The notes beneath the pieces are model-generated. The model did not search any database. It had not been told where the DNA came from and was given only the letters and a program-made list of their open reading frames with translations. The position numbers and the translations under genes are program-made. 57,353 nucleotides of DNA, taken from NCBI GenBank assembly GCA_902632125.1, contig CACPBQ010000010.1, positions 1 to 57,353 of the forward strand. The letters run 5' to 3'. The DNA comes from Paracoccaceae bacterium (GTDB lineage: Bacteria; Pseudomonadota; Alphaproteobacteria; Rhodobacterales; Rhodobacteraceae). Positions 8,553 to 16,699 of the stretch are shown here, one piece after another. Numbering within the stretch: the first letter of the stretch is position 1; every line of letters starts with the position of its first letter.

Positions 8553-10394
8553 CTAGTCGTTGAGACTTACTGTTATCAAGTCCTGTGAAAATTTTTGAGC
8601 GTCTGAAGGCATTTCTCCGTCAAGAATTCTAGCTTGTTCAAAAAGAACTCTGCTTAGGGCTTTTTGCACGTCTATCGATTTCTTAGGAAGTTTTTTTATG
8701 AGTTCATGACTTGTATTGATTTCAAGAATTTTTTTTGTTCCTTCGTATTCGGGATTTTGAGCTTTTAGGATTCTTTCTAAATTGAAGTCCAAACCTCCCT
8801 CGCTAGCTACCAGTTTTACTGGACTATCCACAAGACTTGTTGACTCTACAACATCTGCTACCAAATCCTCTATATGAGATTTGATCAGCTCAATTGTCCC
8901 TTTTGCTGCTTTTGATTTTTTAGGTTTTTTAGTTTCTTTGGATCCAATCGCGGATAAATCGTAAGTGTCTCGAGAAATCGAGACAAACTTTTTATCGTTA
9001 AACTGCGCCATCTGGGACATCCAAAAAGCATCGATAGGGTCTGTCATCAACAAGACATCAATGTCTTTCGATTTAAAGCCTTCTAGGTGTGGACTTGAAA
9101 GCGCTTGTTTAAGAGTGTCTGCTGTCAAATAATAAATTGAGTCTTGGCCATCCGCCATATTTTCCAAATATTCATTTACTGTTATATTTGTATTTTGTTT
9201 GTTAGAAAATACTCGGATTATATCTATGATTTTATCTCTATTTTCAAAATCTTCGTATAGGCCTTCTTTGATTACTTTACCAAATTGAGACCAAAAAGCA
9301 TCATACTCTTCCGGACTCTTTTTGAGTTTTTTCTTGAGCTCCGATAGAACTTTTTTTGTTATTGATTTTGAAATTTTTTTCAATATTGGGCTATTCTGGA
9401 CAAGTTCGCGGCTCACGTTCAAATCAAGGCTGGTTGTATCTAAAATACCTTGCACAAATCGTAGCCATGTTGGGATTAGCCCTTCGATATCCTTGCTGAT
9501 GAATACTCGGTTAATATATAAACTCACACGTGTTTTACGCTCTGGTTCAAAAAGATCAAATGGCGCTGTTTTTGGTATGAATAGTAAGTTGGTGAAATCA
9601 ATCGCGCCTTCGGTTTTATTGTGAATTTTTAAATAGGGCTCATCAAACGCCCCAAAATTACTTTTGAAAAATTCGGTGTACTCTTCATCTGTTATAGAGC
9701 TACTTGGACGTGTCCAAAGAGCTTGCGCACTATTGGCTTGCTCTGCTTCAGTTTCGCTATCTTTTATAGTAATGGGAACAGTAATGTGGTCAGAATATTT
9801 TTTTACAAGAGTCTTCAATTTTGCCGAGTCGAGATATTCTTTAGCATCTTTCCTTAAGAATAATTTGATGGAAGTGCCCACATTTGGAGATTGACCGCAA
9901 CTCGAAATATTAAATCCATTCTGGCCGTCGCTTTCCCAAAAATAAGCATTTGATGTTCCAGCCTTCCTTGAAGTTACGACGACTTTTTCTGCAACCATAA
10001 AAGCTGAATAAAAACCAACTCCAAACTGCCCAATAAGTGTTTTTGCAGCGTCTTTATTATTATCATTTTCGGACATTTCTTCCAAAAATGATGAAGTGCC
10101 AGATTTAGCAATTGTTCCAAGTGTTTCGGCAAGTTCCTTTTCAGCTAAACCAATACCAGAGTCTGTAATTTCGATAGTTTTTTGTTTTTTATCGATTACG
10201 ATTTCAATGGTATCATCTGATTTGTTAAGAATAGCAGGGTTGGTTTGTCCTAAAAATTTCCGCTTGTGTATAGCATCGGACGCATTTGATAAAAGCTCCC
10301 TTAAAAATATGTCACGATCTGAATAAAGTGAGTTGATGACTATCTTTAGTATTTTTCCTGTATCGGCCTCAAAACCTTGTGAATATTCGTTCAT
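8553..10394 (-). CDS. htpG: Molecular chaperone HtpG (Hsp90 family)
   Basis: A bacterial Hsp90 of 613 residues, close to the usual length. The GHKL ATPase domain shows LLSNASDAIHKRKFL (ATP-lid Asn), DSGIGL and GQFGVGFYSAFMVA. The middle domain contains RVFISKDIEGLIPTWLRF and LDLNVSRE; a C-terminal dimerisation domain ends with ARILDGEMPSDAQ. It acts in the cytoplasm as an ATP-driven folding chaperone. I chose the ATG at 10394 because GGAGG lies 5 nt upstream; an in-frame TTG at 10406 overlaps that SD and is unlikely. A CTTGAA box upstream (10441-10446, minus strand) hints at heat-shock sigma control. Confidence 0.97.
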   Translation of the reverse strand: MNEYSQGFEADTGKILKIVINSLYSDRDIFLRELLSNASDAIHKRKFLGQTNPAILNKSDDTIEIVIDKKQKTIEITDSGIGLAEKELAETLGTIAKSGTSSFLEEMSENDNNKDAAKTLIGQFGVGFYSAFMVAEKVVVTSRKAGTSNAYFWESDGQNGFNISSCGQSPNVGTSIKLFLRKDAKEYLDSAKLKTLVKKYSDHITVPITIKDSETEAEQANSAQALWTRPSSSITDEEYTEFFKSNFGAFDEPYLKIHNKTEGAIDFTNLLFIPKTAPFDLFEPERKTRVSLYINRVFISKDIEGLIPTWLRFVQGILDTTSLDLNVSRELVQNSPILKKISKSITKKVLSELKKKLKKSPEEYDAFWSQFGKVIKEGLYEDFENRDKIIDIIRVFSNKQNTNITVNEYLENMADGQDSIYYLTADTLKQALSSPHLEGFKSKDIDVLLMTDPIDAFWMSQMAQFNDKKFVSISRDTYDLSAIGSKETKKPKKSKAAKGTIELIKSHIEDLVADVVESTSLVDSPVKLVASEGGLDFNLERILKAQNPEYEGTKKILEINTSHELIKKLPKKSIDVQKALSRVLFEQARILDGEMPSDAQKFSQDLITVSLND

Positions 10395-10424
10395 TATTTC
10401 CTCCAAAACCCGCTCCTGATTTAA

Positions 10425-10446
10425 TATCTTAAATCAAAAATTCAAG
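10425..10446 (-). promoter_or_regulatory. Possible RpoH-type promoter of htpG
   Basis: On the minus strand CTTGAA (10446-10441), the classic RpoH -35 sequence, is followed 13-14 nt later by an AT-rich TATTAAAT stretch about 50-60 nt before the htpG start. The -35 is good but the -10 is not a clear match to CCCCATNT, so this is tentative. Confidence 0.35.
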
Positions 10447-10599
10447 CACTTAAGTCGTTAAATTTTTTTGAAACGTTTTGATCACCTTAAATAAGCACAT
10501 GAATTTAATTGCTCTGCTGGAAAGCTAGTAGTGTTTGATATTCGTTCTAGAACGTGAAATTAAGCTTCAATAACATTAAGTATTAAAGAATTTGAATGC

Positions 10600-11190
10600 A
10601 TGCTAACATTTGCTATTTCTGTATTTTTGTTAATCGTTACGCCAGGGCCTGGTGTTTTGAGTACGGCTGGTTTTGGTGCTGCGTATGGTTTCAGACGGTC
10701 ATTACGCTATGTATTCGGATTGTTCCTTGGGACAAACTTGGTGTTTCTTGCTGTTGCTTCAGGACTGATAGCTATACTGCTTTCCATCCCTTCTCTTAGA
10801 ATATTTTTATTAATTTTATCAACTTGTTATCTATTTTATTTAGCATCAAAGATTGCTTTGGCGGGATCAAATATTGCCTTTATAAAGGCTAAAGCTCCTC
10901 CTGGTATTGCTTCTGGAGTTTTGCTTCAAACCATAAATCCAAAAGCCTACGTCGTGAATACTACATTTGTATCCGGTTTTGCTTTTTATCAATCTAACTT
11001 TGTAATCGAGCTAATCATTAAATTTTTTATTATAAATTCGATCTGGATCCCATTACATTTACTTTGGTTATATGCCGGTACTACTTTACATGAATTAAAT
11101 TTATCAAATAAAAATCATAAAATTATTAATTTAATACTGTCGTTTTCAATGATTGTTGCAGTTGTAATTTCTGTTTTGTATTCAGTTTAA
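10600..11190 (+). CDS. LysE/RhtB-family amino-acid exporter (first of a pair)
   Basis: A 196-residue inner-membrane protein with about six hydrophobic segments. The family hallmark is at the start: FLLIVTPGPGVLSTAGFGAAYGFRRS (N-terminal TPGP motif), followed by SGVLLQTINPKAYV, matching the conserved N-P-K element. LysE/RhtB proteins export amino acids such as lysine, threonine or homoserine lactone; substrate unknown. No clear SD is seen before the ATG. A second LysE gene begins 3 bp after its stop, so the two form a tandem pair and may work together or on related substrates. Confidence 0.88.
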   Translation: MLTFAISVFLLIVTPGPGVLSTAGFGAAYGFRRSLRYVFGLFLGTNLVFLAVASGLIAILLSIPSLRIFLLILSTCYLFYLASKIALAGSNIAFIKAKAPPGIASGVLLQTINPKAYVVNTTFVSGFAFYQSNFVIELIIKFFIINSIWIPLHLLWLYAGTTLHELNLSNKNHKIINLILSFSMIVAVVISVLYSV

Positions 11191-11193
11191 GAT

Positions 11194-11832
11194 ATGGCTT
11201 TATCTGAATGGTTTTTGTTAGCTTTGGTTTGTTTGGCCGGAGGAGCATCTCCAGGACCAAGTTTTATTTTATTGATTAATTCCGTTATTAAAGATGGTCG
11301 CAGGGCGGGCGTAGCGTTTGGCATTGCTCATGGTTTCGGAATATTTATTTATGCTACATTGGTCGTTTCTGGATTAATGATTTTTCTGTCAGCTGCCCCT
11401 TGGTTTTCAATAGCCTTTGAATTAACGGGCCTTTTATTTTTGCTTTGGCTTTCGATATCAATGATTAAGAGTAGCTTTCAAAACGTACAAATTGACCAGT
11501 TAGGTTCTGAGGCCCATTCAGCTCCATTAATGGATCATTTTCGCAATGGTTTTTTGATTGTTTTTCTAAACCCCAAAATAGCAGCCTTTTTCTTAGCTAT
11601 CTTCAGTCAGTTTTTAGATGCTGCATCCAGTTTGGAAAGTAAATTGATTATGGTCATTACGGCAACAGTAATAGATGGATGTTGGTATATAATGTTAGCT
11701 TTTATAATAGCTGTACCGAAATTTACAAAGTTCGTAAAAACAAGTGCAGTAAATATTGAATTTTTCTTGGGTATTTCATTACTTGTTGTTAGCTTTGTGT
11801 TAGCAACTAAAATTATTATAGCAGTTTTTTAG
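11194..11832 (+). CDS. LysE/RhtB-family amino-acid exporter (second of a pair)
   Basis: A 212-residue LysE-family translocator. It carries GGASPGPSFILLINSVIKDGRRAG near the N-terminus and NGFLIVFLNPKIAAFFLAIFSQF in the middle, the two usual motifs, with about six transmembrane helices. It begins 3 bp after the preceding LysE gene, so translational coupling is likely. The two paralogues differ strongly in sequence, so this is an old pair, not a recent duplication. Substrate not predictable. Confidence 0.88.
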   Translation: MALSEWFLLALVCLAGGASPGPSFILLINSVIKDGRRAGVAFGIAHGFGIFIYATLVVSGLMIFLSAAPWFSIAFELTGLLFLLWLSISMIKSSFQNVQIDQLGSEAHSAPLMDHFRNGFLIVFLNPKIAAFFLAIFSQFLDAASSLESKLIMVITATVIDGCWYIMLAFIIAVPKFTKFVKTSAVNIEFFLGISLLVVSFVLATKIIIAVF

Positions 11833-11902
11833 AAAAGTATGGCAGAGCAACTGTCAATTTGTTAAGTCAAAAATTGAAAAAAACTACAAGGTGATGGTGA
11901 AA

Positions 11903-12091
11903 ATGGATAACCTCTTAAATCCAAAAAGTGAATTTATTCAGAGGTGTCCAAGGTGTTCAGCACCGTTAAAAACTATCGTCGTTCATGGTCACGAAGCTTG
12001 TAGTAGCTGTAAGTCAAATATAGTAGAGTGCTGCACGGGAGATAACTGTAACACAGATTACAATTTGGCAATTGGTTATGAAAGAAATTGA
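11903..12091 (+). CDS. Small zinc-ribbon-like protein, uncharacterised
   Basis: A 62-residue soluble protein with RCPRCSAPL (CxxC), HGHEACSSCKS (His plus CxxC) and then ECCTGDNCN, i.e. seven cysteines and two histidines in a short chain. The two CxxC pairs suggest a structural zinc ribbon; the extra Cys-Cys...Cys could bind a second metal or form a disulfide. I chose ATG 11903, which has AAGGTG 9 nt upstream; GTG 11891 and ATG 11894 are in frame. It lies between an exporter and a VOC-family gene on the same strand. Function unknown. Confidence 0.7.
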   Translation: MDNLLNPKSEFIQRCPRCSAPLKTIVVHGHEACSSCKSNIVECCTGDNCNTDYNLAIGYERN

Positions 12092-12127
12092 AAATATTTT
12101 TACTAGATATTTTAACAATATTTTGAA

Positions 12128-12553
12128 ATGAAACTTGAATTTCATCATATTAACTTTGTATCAAAAGACGTAGATAAAATGCATGATTTTTATACTAAAG
12201 TTTTGAAATTAGAAAACATACCAATTGAAAATTTTCCTAGGCCTCAAGAAACAGATAATGCTGGCTATAGTGGCAAAATAAAATTTGCAACAGACGGTTC
12301 TATTCAAATGCATTTGGCCGAAAAAGATTTGAATGTTTCTGCAAAGCACAAAATGCATATAAACCCAGTTGAAAGGGGTCACGTTGCTTTTAGAACTGAT
12401 GATCTGAAAGAATTTTTAAAGATCCTGAGAGAAAACAACATACCCTATGCAGACTATGGGACAGCCTTTGCTAAAGAGTGGCATCAAGTGTTTTTTCATG
12501 ACCCTGAGGGAAATGTGATCGAAGTTCACCAAAAGGTTACTGAAGTCATCTAG
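12128..12553 (+). CDS. VOC-superfamily (glyoxalase/bleomycin-resistance-like) protein
   Basis: A 141-residue single-chain VOC fold. The first beta-alpha-beta unit starts EFHHINFVSKDVDKMHDFY with the typical metal-ligand His, and the second contains RGHVAFRTDDLKEFLKIL and ends HDPEGNVIEVHQ, with His and Glu at ligand positions. Members are metal-dependent lyases, dioxygenases or antibiotic-binding proteins, and sequence alone does not decide which. The stop overlaps the 3' end of the convergent PNPOx-like gene by 4 bp. Confidence 0.85.
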   Translation: MKLEFHHINFVSKDVDKMHDFYTKVLKLENIPIENFPRPQETDNAGYSGKIKFATDGSIQMHLAEKDLNVSAKHKMHINPVERGHVAFRTDDLKEFLKILRENNIPYADYGTAFAKEWHQVFFHDPEGNVIEVHQKVTEVI

Positions 12554-13107
12554 GGTGCTAGCCAGCATCCACACCATTGAGTATTTTTAGCAAAAAGAGC
12601 TCGAGTATGACGAGCACCTAGATGAGTTACATCTATTTCGTTTATATTTATTTTTATGATACAAAACCTCTCAAAGTTTGCGGGTTTTTCATAAGCAAAA
12701 GAAGACTGTATTTTAGTGCCGGGTGTAGGCAGTGTGCCGTAAGATATGCGAGATATATTTGGTATTTTTTCCCATTCTTTTTTGACTAGATTTCCTATTT
12801 TTATTTCGGAAGTTGCTTTGATGCGAATCTGTAATTTTTTAGATGGAAACCAGAAATGGATACCAACATTTGGGTTCCATTTTAGTTGTTCAATTTTTTT
12901 ACTTGCCACATCTGTGTGAACTTCAAGGTATGATTCATTTTGATTGGCGGCTCTTAAGACGACCGTTCTCAGTTCGGGCATTCCCGATATTCCGATCGTG
13001 CCCAACGTGGGATGGCGTGCTGGCGACTTTTTGTCTACAGTTCCTCTAACAATTAAGCGCCAAGCGTATTCATGCATCTCTTTGAGATCATCAAATTCTT
13101 TTCTCAT
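12550..13107 (-). CDS. Pyridoxamine 5'-phosphate oxidase-like FMN-binding protein (Alr4036 type)
   Basis: A 185-residue split-barrel flavin-binding protein. The N-terminal half has TIGISGMPELRTVVLRAANQ followed by LEVHTDVASKKIEQL and NVGIHFWFPSKKLQIRIKA, the layout of the Alr4036/PNPOx-like FMN-binding family. The typical PdxH C-terminal domain is absent; the chain ends with HTRALFAKNTQWCGCWLAP. It may reduce or oxidise a small substrate with FMN; PLP synthesis should not be assumed. SD AAGGA precedes the ATG, which overlaps the ABC1-kinase stop codon (TAATG), so the two genes are translationally coupled. Confidence 0.8.
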   Translation of the reverse strand: MRKEFDDLKEMHEYAWRLIVRGTVDKKSPARHPTLGTIGISGMPELRTVVLRAANQNESYLEVHTDVASKKIEQLKWNPNVGIHFWFPSKKLQIRIKATSEIKIGNLVKKEWEKIPNISRISYGTLPTPGTKIQSSFAYEKPANFERFCIIKININEIDVTHLGARHTRALFAKNTQWCGCWLAP

Positions 13108-14456
13108 TACTTTTCCTTAATATAATTAGGTGAATTATATTTTCTCAAGATCTTGAGGATGGGAATTGAGGCATTTAATGATTTAAAAAATAGAAGGAAT
13201 CCTAAAATTTTGCGTTGAATAAAAATGAAATCGCTATCTAGTAGCGTTTGAGGAACCATTTTTTGGAATTCTTTAATTTTTTCAGCCTCGATTAATTCAA
13301 ATATCTTTGAGTTACCAAAATCAAAATTCTTATCATTCCTTAATTCCTCAATTATTGTATCAATCAATTCGTTAATTAGGCATTCCGAACCAGCATCTAT
13401 TTTGAGAGGTAAAAATCCATAATTTACAAGGAAGCCTTTTATTTTTTTTCTGTCTAGAGTCAGACCGATGTTGAGTAAGCCTGCAAATAAGTCTCTTGTT
13501 TCATTTGATACCTTAGTACATGAGCCAAAATCTAATAGAGTAATTTTTCTCTCGTCGGGGTTTATCAAAAAATTTGCAAGATTTGGATCAGTTTGTACAA
13601 ACTGGAATATAAATATTTCATCTAATAATAGTTCAACTAATGTTTCTGCTAATTTTTCGTTTTCGACATTTCCTGAAACATTTTCGGAAGATAATTCAAA
13701 TCCTTTCTCGAATGACATAGTTAAGATTTCGTCGGTTGAAAATTTTTCTACAACTTTTGGCACCTGAAAAAATTTCTTGGTTCGACAAAAATCTGAATAT
13801 CGTAGAATGTTTTCTGCTTCTAATTTATAATTGCTTTCTGCAATTAACTGGTTTTCGCAAAGGTTGAAATAATGATCTATGTTAAAATCCGCAGGAAAAA
13901 CTGCTAATCGTTTGATTAGAAATTTTAACGACTTTAAATCATTTTTAATAGTTGCACGAATATTTGGAAATTGAATTTTAATAGCTACCTCAAATCCATT
14001 TTTCAAAGTAGCTTTGTGAACTTGTCCTATCGAAGCTGATGCGAAAGGTGCTACCTGAAAATTATCAAAACTCTTCAACCATCCCGGTCCCCAATTTTTA
14101 TCTAAAATTTTTTTAACCTGTCGTGGTGGCATTGAGTAACCTGATGACCTTAATTGTCTGATTATTTTTGAAATCTCAGGCGTAAATAATAATTGATCGT
14201 CTATTGACAGAAGTTGCCCAAATTTCATGGCAGCACCCCTGAGCTGTTTTAAAGTTTCAACTGTTGAATGCACATTTTTTGTCGATAAGAGTGATTTATT
14301 GAGATTTACAGATTTACCAGTGATTAGGTCGGCGATTATATCTCCAGACGTTTGCAGACCAATCTTTAGTAACAGATTTGTTGTTTTAAGATTTCTTTCA
14401 ATTAAAGAACTTGGTAAACGTTTTGGCCGGTTTAATTTTTCAATACTGTTCGTCAT
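13107..14456 (-). CDS. ABC1/UbiB (COQ8-like) atypical kinase
   Basis: A 449-residue AarF/UbiB-family protein. The family KxGQ motif appears in GAAMKFGQLLS (about 75-85), the Ala-rich loop equivalent in FASASIGQVHKA, the lysine strand in VAIKIQFPNI, the catalytic loop as QTDPNLANFL (His of the usual HADPHPGN replaced by Gln) and the metal-binding LLDFGS. Relatives support ubiquinone synthesis by an ATPase-like activity. No C-terminal membrane helix is obvious. SD AGGAAG lies before the ATG. It is first in a two-gene unit with the PNPOx-like gene and is preceded on the same strand by an sRNA with its own terminator. Confidence 0.85.
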   Translation of the reverse strand: MTNSIEKLNRPKRLPSSLIERNLKTTNLLLKIGLQTSGDIIADLITGKSVNLNKSLLSTKNVHSTVETLKQLRGAAMKFGQLLSIDDQLLFTPEISKIIRQLRSSGYSMPPRQVKKILDKNWGPGWLKSFDNFQVAPFASASIGQVHKATLKNGFEVAIKIQFPNIRATIKNDLKSLKFLIKRLAVFPADFNIDHYFNLCENQLIAESNYKLEAENILRYSDFCRTKKFFQVPKVVEKFSTDEILTMSFEKGFELSSENVSGNVENEKLAETLVELLLDEIFIFQFVQTDPNLANFLINPDERKITLLDFGSCTKVSNETRDLFAGLLNIGLTLDRKKIKGFLVNYGFLPLKIDAGSECLINELIDTIIEELRNDKNFDFGNSKIFELIEAEKIKEFQKMVPQTLLDSDFIFIQRKILGFLLFFKSLNASIPILKILRKYNSPNYIKEK

Positions 14457-14559
14457 TTACTTCCTGATTTTATCCCAGTTTTCAAATTTATTGTTTGTCT
14501 CCTATCAGGGGTAAACTTAGAATTACAGGTTATGATCTCAATATTCTTGGTTAAATTAT

Positions 14560-14665
14560 TCCCAAACAAGAAAGCCCTCCGTTCGGAAGGCTTTCTTGCA
14601 CAGAACGGTAGGGGGGGGAGGAACCTTTCTGTGATATAAATTCACGATGGGAGGATCGTGATATA
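14560..14665 (-). ncRNA. CcsR/cuckoo-type sRNA with two anti-SD loops and a terminator
   Basis: Read on the minus strand, this element has three consecutive hairpins. Hairpin A (14661-14642) pairs TCACGAT with ATCGTGA around the loop CCTCCC. Hairpin B (14633-14599) pairs CACAGA with TCTGTG plus an inner GGT/ACC around a loop containing TCCTCCCC. Hairpin C (14598-14567) pairs CAAGAAAGCC with GGCTTTCTTG and is followed by TTTGGG, as a Rho-independent terminator. Two stem-loops exposing UCCUCCC, then a terminator, is the architecture of the alphaproteobacterial cuckoo RNAs, including the stress-induced CcsR RNAs of Rhodobacter. The start near 14665 is estimated; I found no convincing promoter. 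No DUF1127-type gene accompanies it here. Confidence 0.7.
14567..14598 (-). terminator. Rho-independent terminator of the anti-SD sRNA
   Basis: CAAGAAAGCC (14567-14576) and GGCTTTCTTG (14589-14598) form a perfect 10-bp stem, extended inward by TCCG/CGGA across one mismatch. On the minus strand the downstream bases are TTTGGG. It lies about 110 bp before the ABC1-kinase start and would insulate that gene from the sRNA. Confidence 0.65.
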
Positions 14666-14739
14666 ATTAATAAGTAGAGTGTGCCCTTTTACAGAACCAC
14701 CATAACTTGCACATAGTCGATATGCGTTCAGCGCATAGC

Positions 14740-14759
14740 AAATAAAACGCGTTTTATTT
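14740..14759. promoter_or_regulatory. 20-bp perfect palindrome, candidate operator
   Basis: AAATAAAACGCGTTTTATTT is a perfect 20-bp palindrome centred at 14749/14750. Just upstream, TATGCG-TTCAG-CGCATA (about 14721-14737) forms a second dyad. They lie between the sRNA and the TRAP operon, about 220 bp before dctP. A repressor or activator site is the simplest reading; a terminator is less likely because the stem is AT-rich with a short GC core. Confidence 0.4.
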
Positions 14760-14974
14760 TTAAAACAAATATTACCGAAAAAAAATTTTTAAAATTTGCA
14801 TACTTCCTGCAAACAAAACTTATTATGAAATTAAATAAAACTTAGCCTATTTCTCTTATGCCTAAAGCTTGACTATTTAATAACTTCCCTACAGCGATAC
14901 TACCAGAGTGAAAAATGACTTGTATCTATTTCTTTAAAGTCTAAATCTTTTATTACAAAAGGGAGAAATTATTG

Positions 14975-15985
14975 ATGAAACGTAGTATTGGAAAATTTGT
15001 CGCCTTAGCACTTGGCTTTGGCTTGGCGACAGAGTCATTCGCAGAAGAATGGAATGTATCAACTTGGGGTAAGCGTCGCGCTTTCACTGAGCATATTGAA
15101 AAATTGGCAGAGCTTGTATCAGCTAAAACGAACGGCGATTTTACGATGAACGTCAGCTATGGAGGTTTATCAAAAAACCGAGAAAATTTAGATGGTATAT
15201 CGATAGGTGCTTTTGAGATGGCTCAGTTCTGTGCCGGGTATCATAGAGACAAAAACCGAGCAATAACTGTTCTTGAATTGCCTTTTTTGGGTGTTGAAAC
15301 ATTAGATCAAGAAGTTGCGGTGAGTCACGCTGTCTATGACCATCCAGCTGTGAAAAATGAAATGGCGCAATGGAATGCAAAAATAATTATGACATCTCCA
15401 ATGCCTCAATATAATTTGGTTGGTACTGGTGAACCCAGAGACACCTTGGCAGATTTTGACGGAATGCGTGTTCGTGCGACAGGTGGATTGGGCGCAGCTT
15501 TTAAAGCCGTAGGAGGTGTACCTACTTCTGTGACAGCTACTGAAGCATTTCAAGCAATGGAAAGTGGTGTCGTCGATACAGTAGCGTTTGCTCAACATGC
15601 ACACCTTTCATTTGGCACTATAAACCAAGCTGATTGGTGGACAGCAAATCTTAATCCAGGGACTGTTAATTGCCCCGTTGTCGTTAACATTGATGCATAT
15701 GAAGGGCTATCTTCAGCCCACAAGGAAGCGCTTGATAGTTCAATCGATGAAGCAATAGCGCATTATTTAAAGAACTACGGCGAACTCCTCGATAAATGGG
15801 ATAGCATCCTTGTCGAAAAAAATGTTAAAAAAGTAATGATTGACCCTGCAGTGATAGAAGAATTTAAAGCTGCAGCAGCGGTTCCTGCTAGAGATGCGTG
15901 GATAGCTGATATGTCTGCTCAGGGATTACCTGCACAAGAACTTTACGATCTTGTTCAAACTACCCTTGCAGCGGCTAAGAAATAA
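14975..15985 (+). CDS. TRAP transporter substrate-binding protein, DctP family
   Basis: A 336-residue periplasmic binding protein. The N-terminus MKRSIGKFVALALGFGLA with cleavage near ESFA-EE is a Sec signal peptide. The mature part shows the DctP layout, with LADFDGMRVRATGGLGAAFKAVGG and EAFQAMESGVVDTV, the latter carrying the arginine-loop/Glu-x-G region typical of the family. Ligands are usually carboxylates; this one cannot be assigned. I chose ATG 14975, with GGGAG 9 nt upstream; a TTG at 14972 is in frame. A terminator-like hairpin just after the stop explains how binding protein can be made in excess over the permeases. Confidence 0.93.
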   Translation: MKRSIGKFVALALGFGLATESFAEEWNVSTWGKRRAFTEHIEKLAELVSAKTNGDFTMNVSYGGLSKNRENLDGISIGAFEMAQFCAGYHRDKNRAITVLELPFLGVETLDQEVAVSHAVYDHPAVKNEMAQWNAKIIMTSPMPQYNLVGTGEPRDTLADFDGMRVRATGGLGAAFKAVGGVPTSVTATEAFQAMESGVVDTVAFAQHAHLSFGTINQADWWTANLNPGTVNCPVVVNIDAYEGLSSAHKEALDSSIDEAIAHYLKNYGELLDKWDSILVEKNVKKVMIDPAVIEEFKAAAAVPARDAWIADMSAQGLPAQELYDLVQTTLAAAKK

Positions 15986-15990
15986 AATTT

Positions 15991-16013
15991 GGGGGTCTTA
16001 TGGCCCCCTTTTT
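15991..16013 (+). terminator. Attenuator hairpin between dctP and dctQ
   Basis: GGGGG (15991-15995) and CCCCC (16004-16008) with an 8-nt loop are followed directly by TTTTT. It starts 5 bp after the dctP stop and ends about 50 bp before the permease start, so partial termination here would lower permease expression relative to the binding protein. Confidence 0.7.
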
Positions 16014-16062
16014 ACTTCTGATACCATTCGTTCTTAAATTTTGTGAAAAAGATCATTGTAAT

Positions 16063-16692
16063 ATGGCTGAAAACGCATCAGTTTTAGAGGACAATTCAAC
16101 TCTTAGTAAGCTGGATAGAAACCTTTTGAAAATTGAAAAAGCTTTCGCTTTGATATCTGGTTTGGCAATTTTTTCACTTATGTTATTGGCCGTTCGTTCC
16201 GTTGGTGGAAGAGAATTTTTTGAATGGCCCCTAAGCGGGTACGTGGATTGGATAATGCAACTTATGCCGCTTATTGCTATTTTAGCTGTAAGTTTTGCTA
16301 TGAGGGATGGTACACACATTCGGATGGATATTTTTGTATCCAAACTTTCAGGGCGAGTACTTTGGACTTTTGAGCTGATCACTACGAGCATTGTATTGAT
16401 TTTGATGTTGCTGTTGATGTGGGGGAGTTGGTCACATTTTGATCGTGCATTTGACTGGAATGCTCCATTGTTTAGTCGAGACAGCACGATCGATATTGGA
16501 CTTCCAATCTGGCCATCAAAAATATTGGTCCCAATTGGTTTTGCTATTTTATGTCTGCGGTTATCATTGCAGAGTTATGGATACATCCGCGCATTAATTT
16601 TTGGTCTGAGCAAACCTGTTGCTGTTCCATTAGTAAGAGATCCGGCTACCCTGGCAGCTGCAGAGGCCGAAAACTTAATAAATAGAGGCTGA
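16063..16692 (+). CDS. TRAP transporter small permease subunit, DctQ family
   Basis: A 209-residue four-helix membrane protein. After a soluble N-terminus come hydrophobic segments with GGREFFEWPLSGYVDW and FAMRDGTHIRMDIFV, both typical DctQ elements, and IGLPIWPSKILVPIGF near the last helix. It partners DctP and DctM in sodium-driven uptake. An in-frame ATG at 16000 would start inside the attenuator hairpin and add hydrophobic, atypical sequence, so ATG 16063 (MAENASV) is preferred. The large permease follows after 7 bp. Confidence 0.88.
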   Translation: MAENASVLEDNSTLSKLDRNLLKIEKAFALISGLAIFSLMLLAVRSVGGREFFEWPLSGYVDWIMQLMPLIAILAVSFAMRDGTHIRMDIFVSKLSGRVLWTFELITTSIVLILMLLLMWGSWSHFDRAFDWNAPLFSRDSTIDIGLPIWPSKILVPIGFAILCLRLSLQSYGYIRALIFGLSKPVAVPLVRDPATLAAAEAENLINRG

Positions 16693-16699
16693 CTTCTAA

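Noticed and set aside
10543-10554. CGTTCTAGAACG palindrome as an SOS box
   Set aside because: The alphaproteobacterial box is a direct GTTC-N7-GTTC; this is a short palindrome without that spacing, and the neighbouring genes are not DNA-repair genes.
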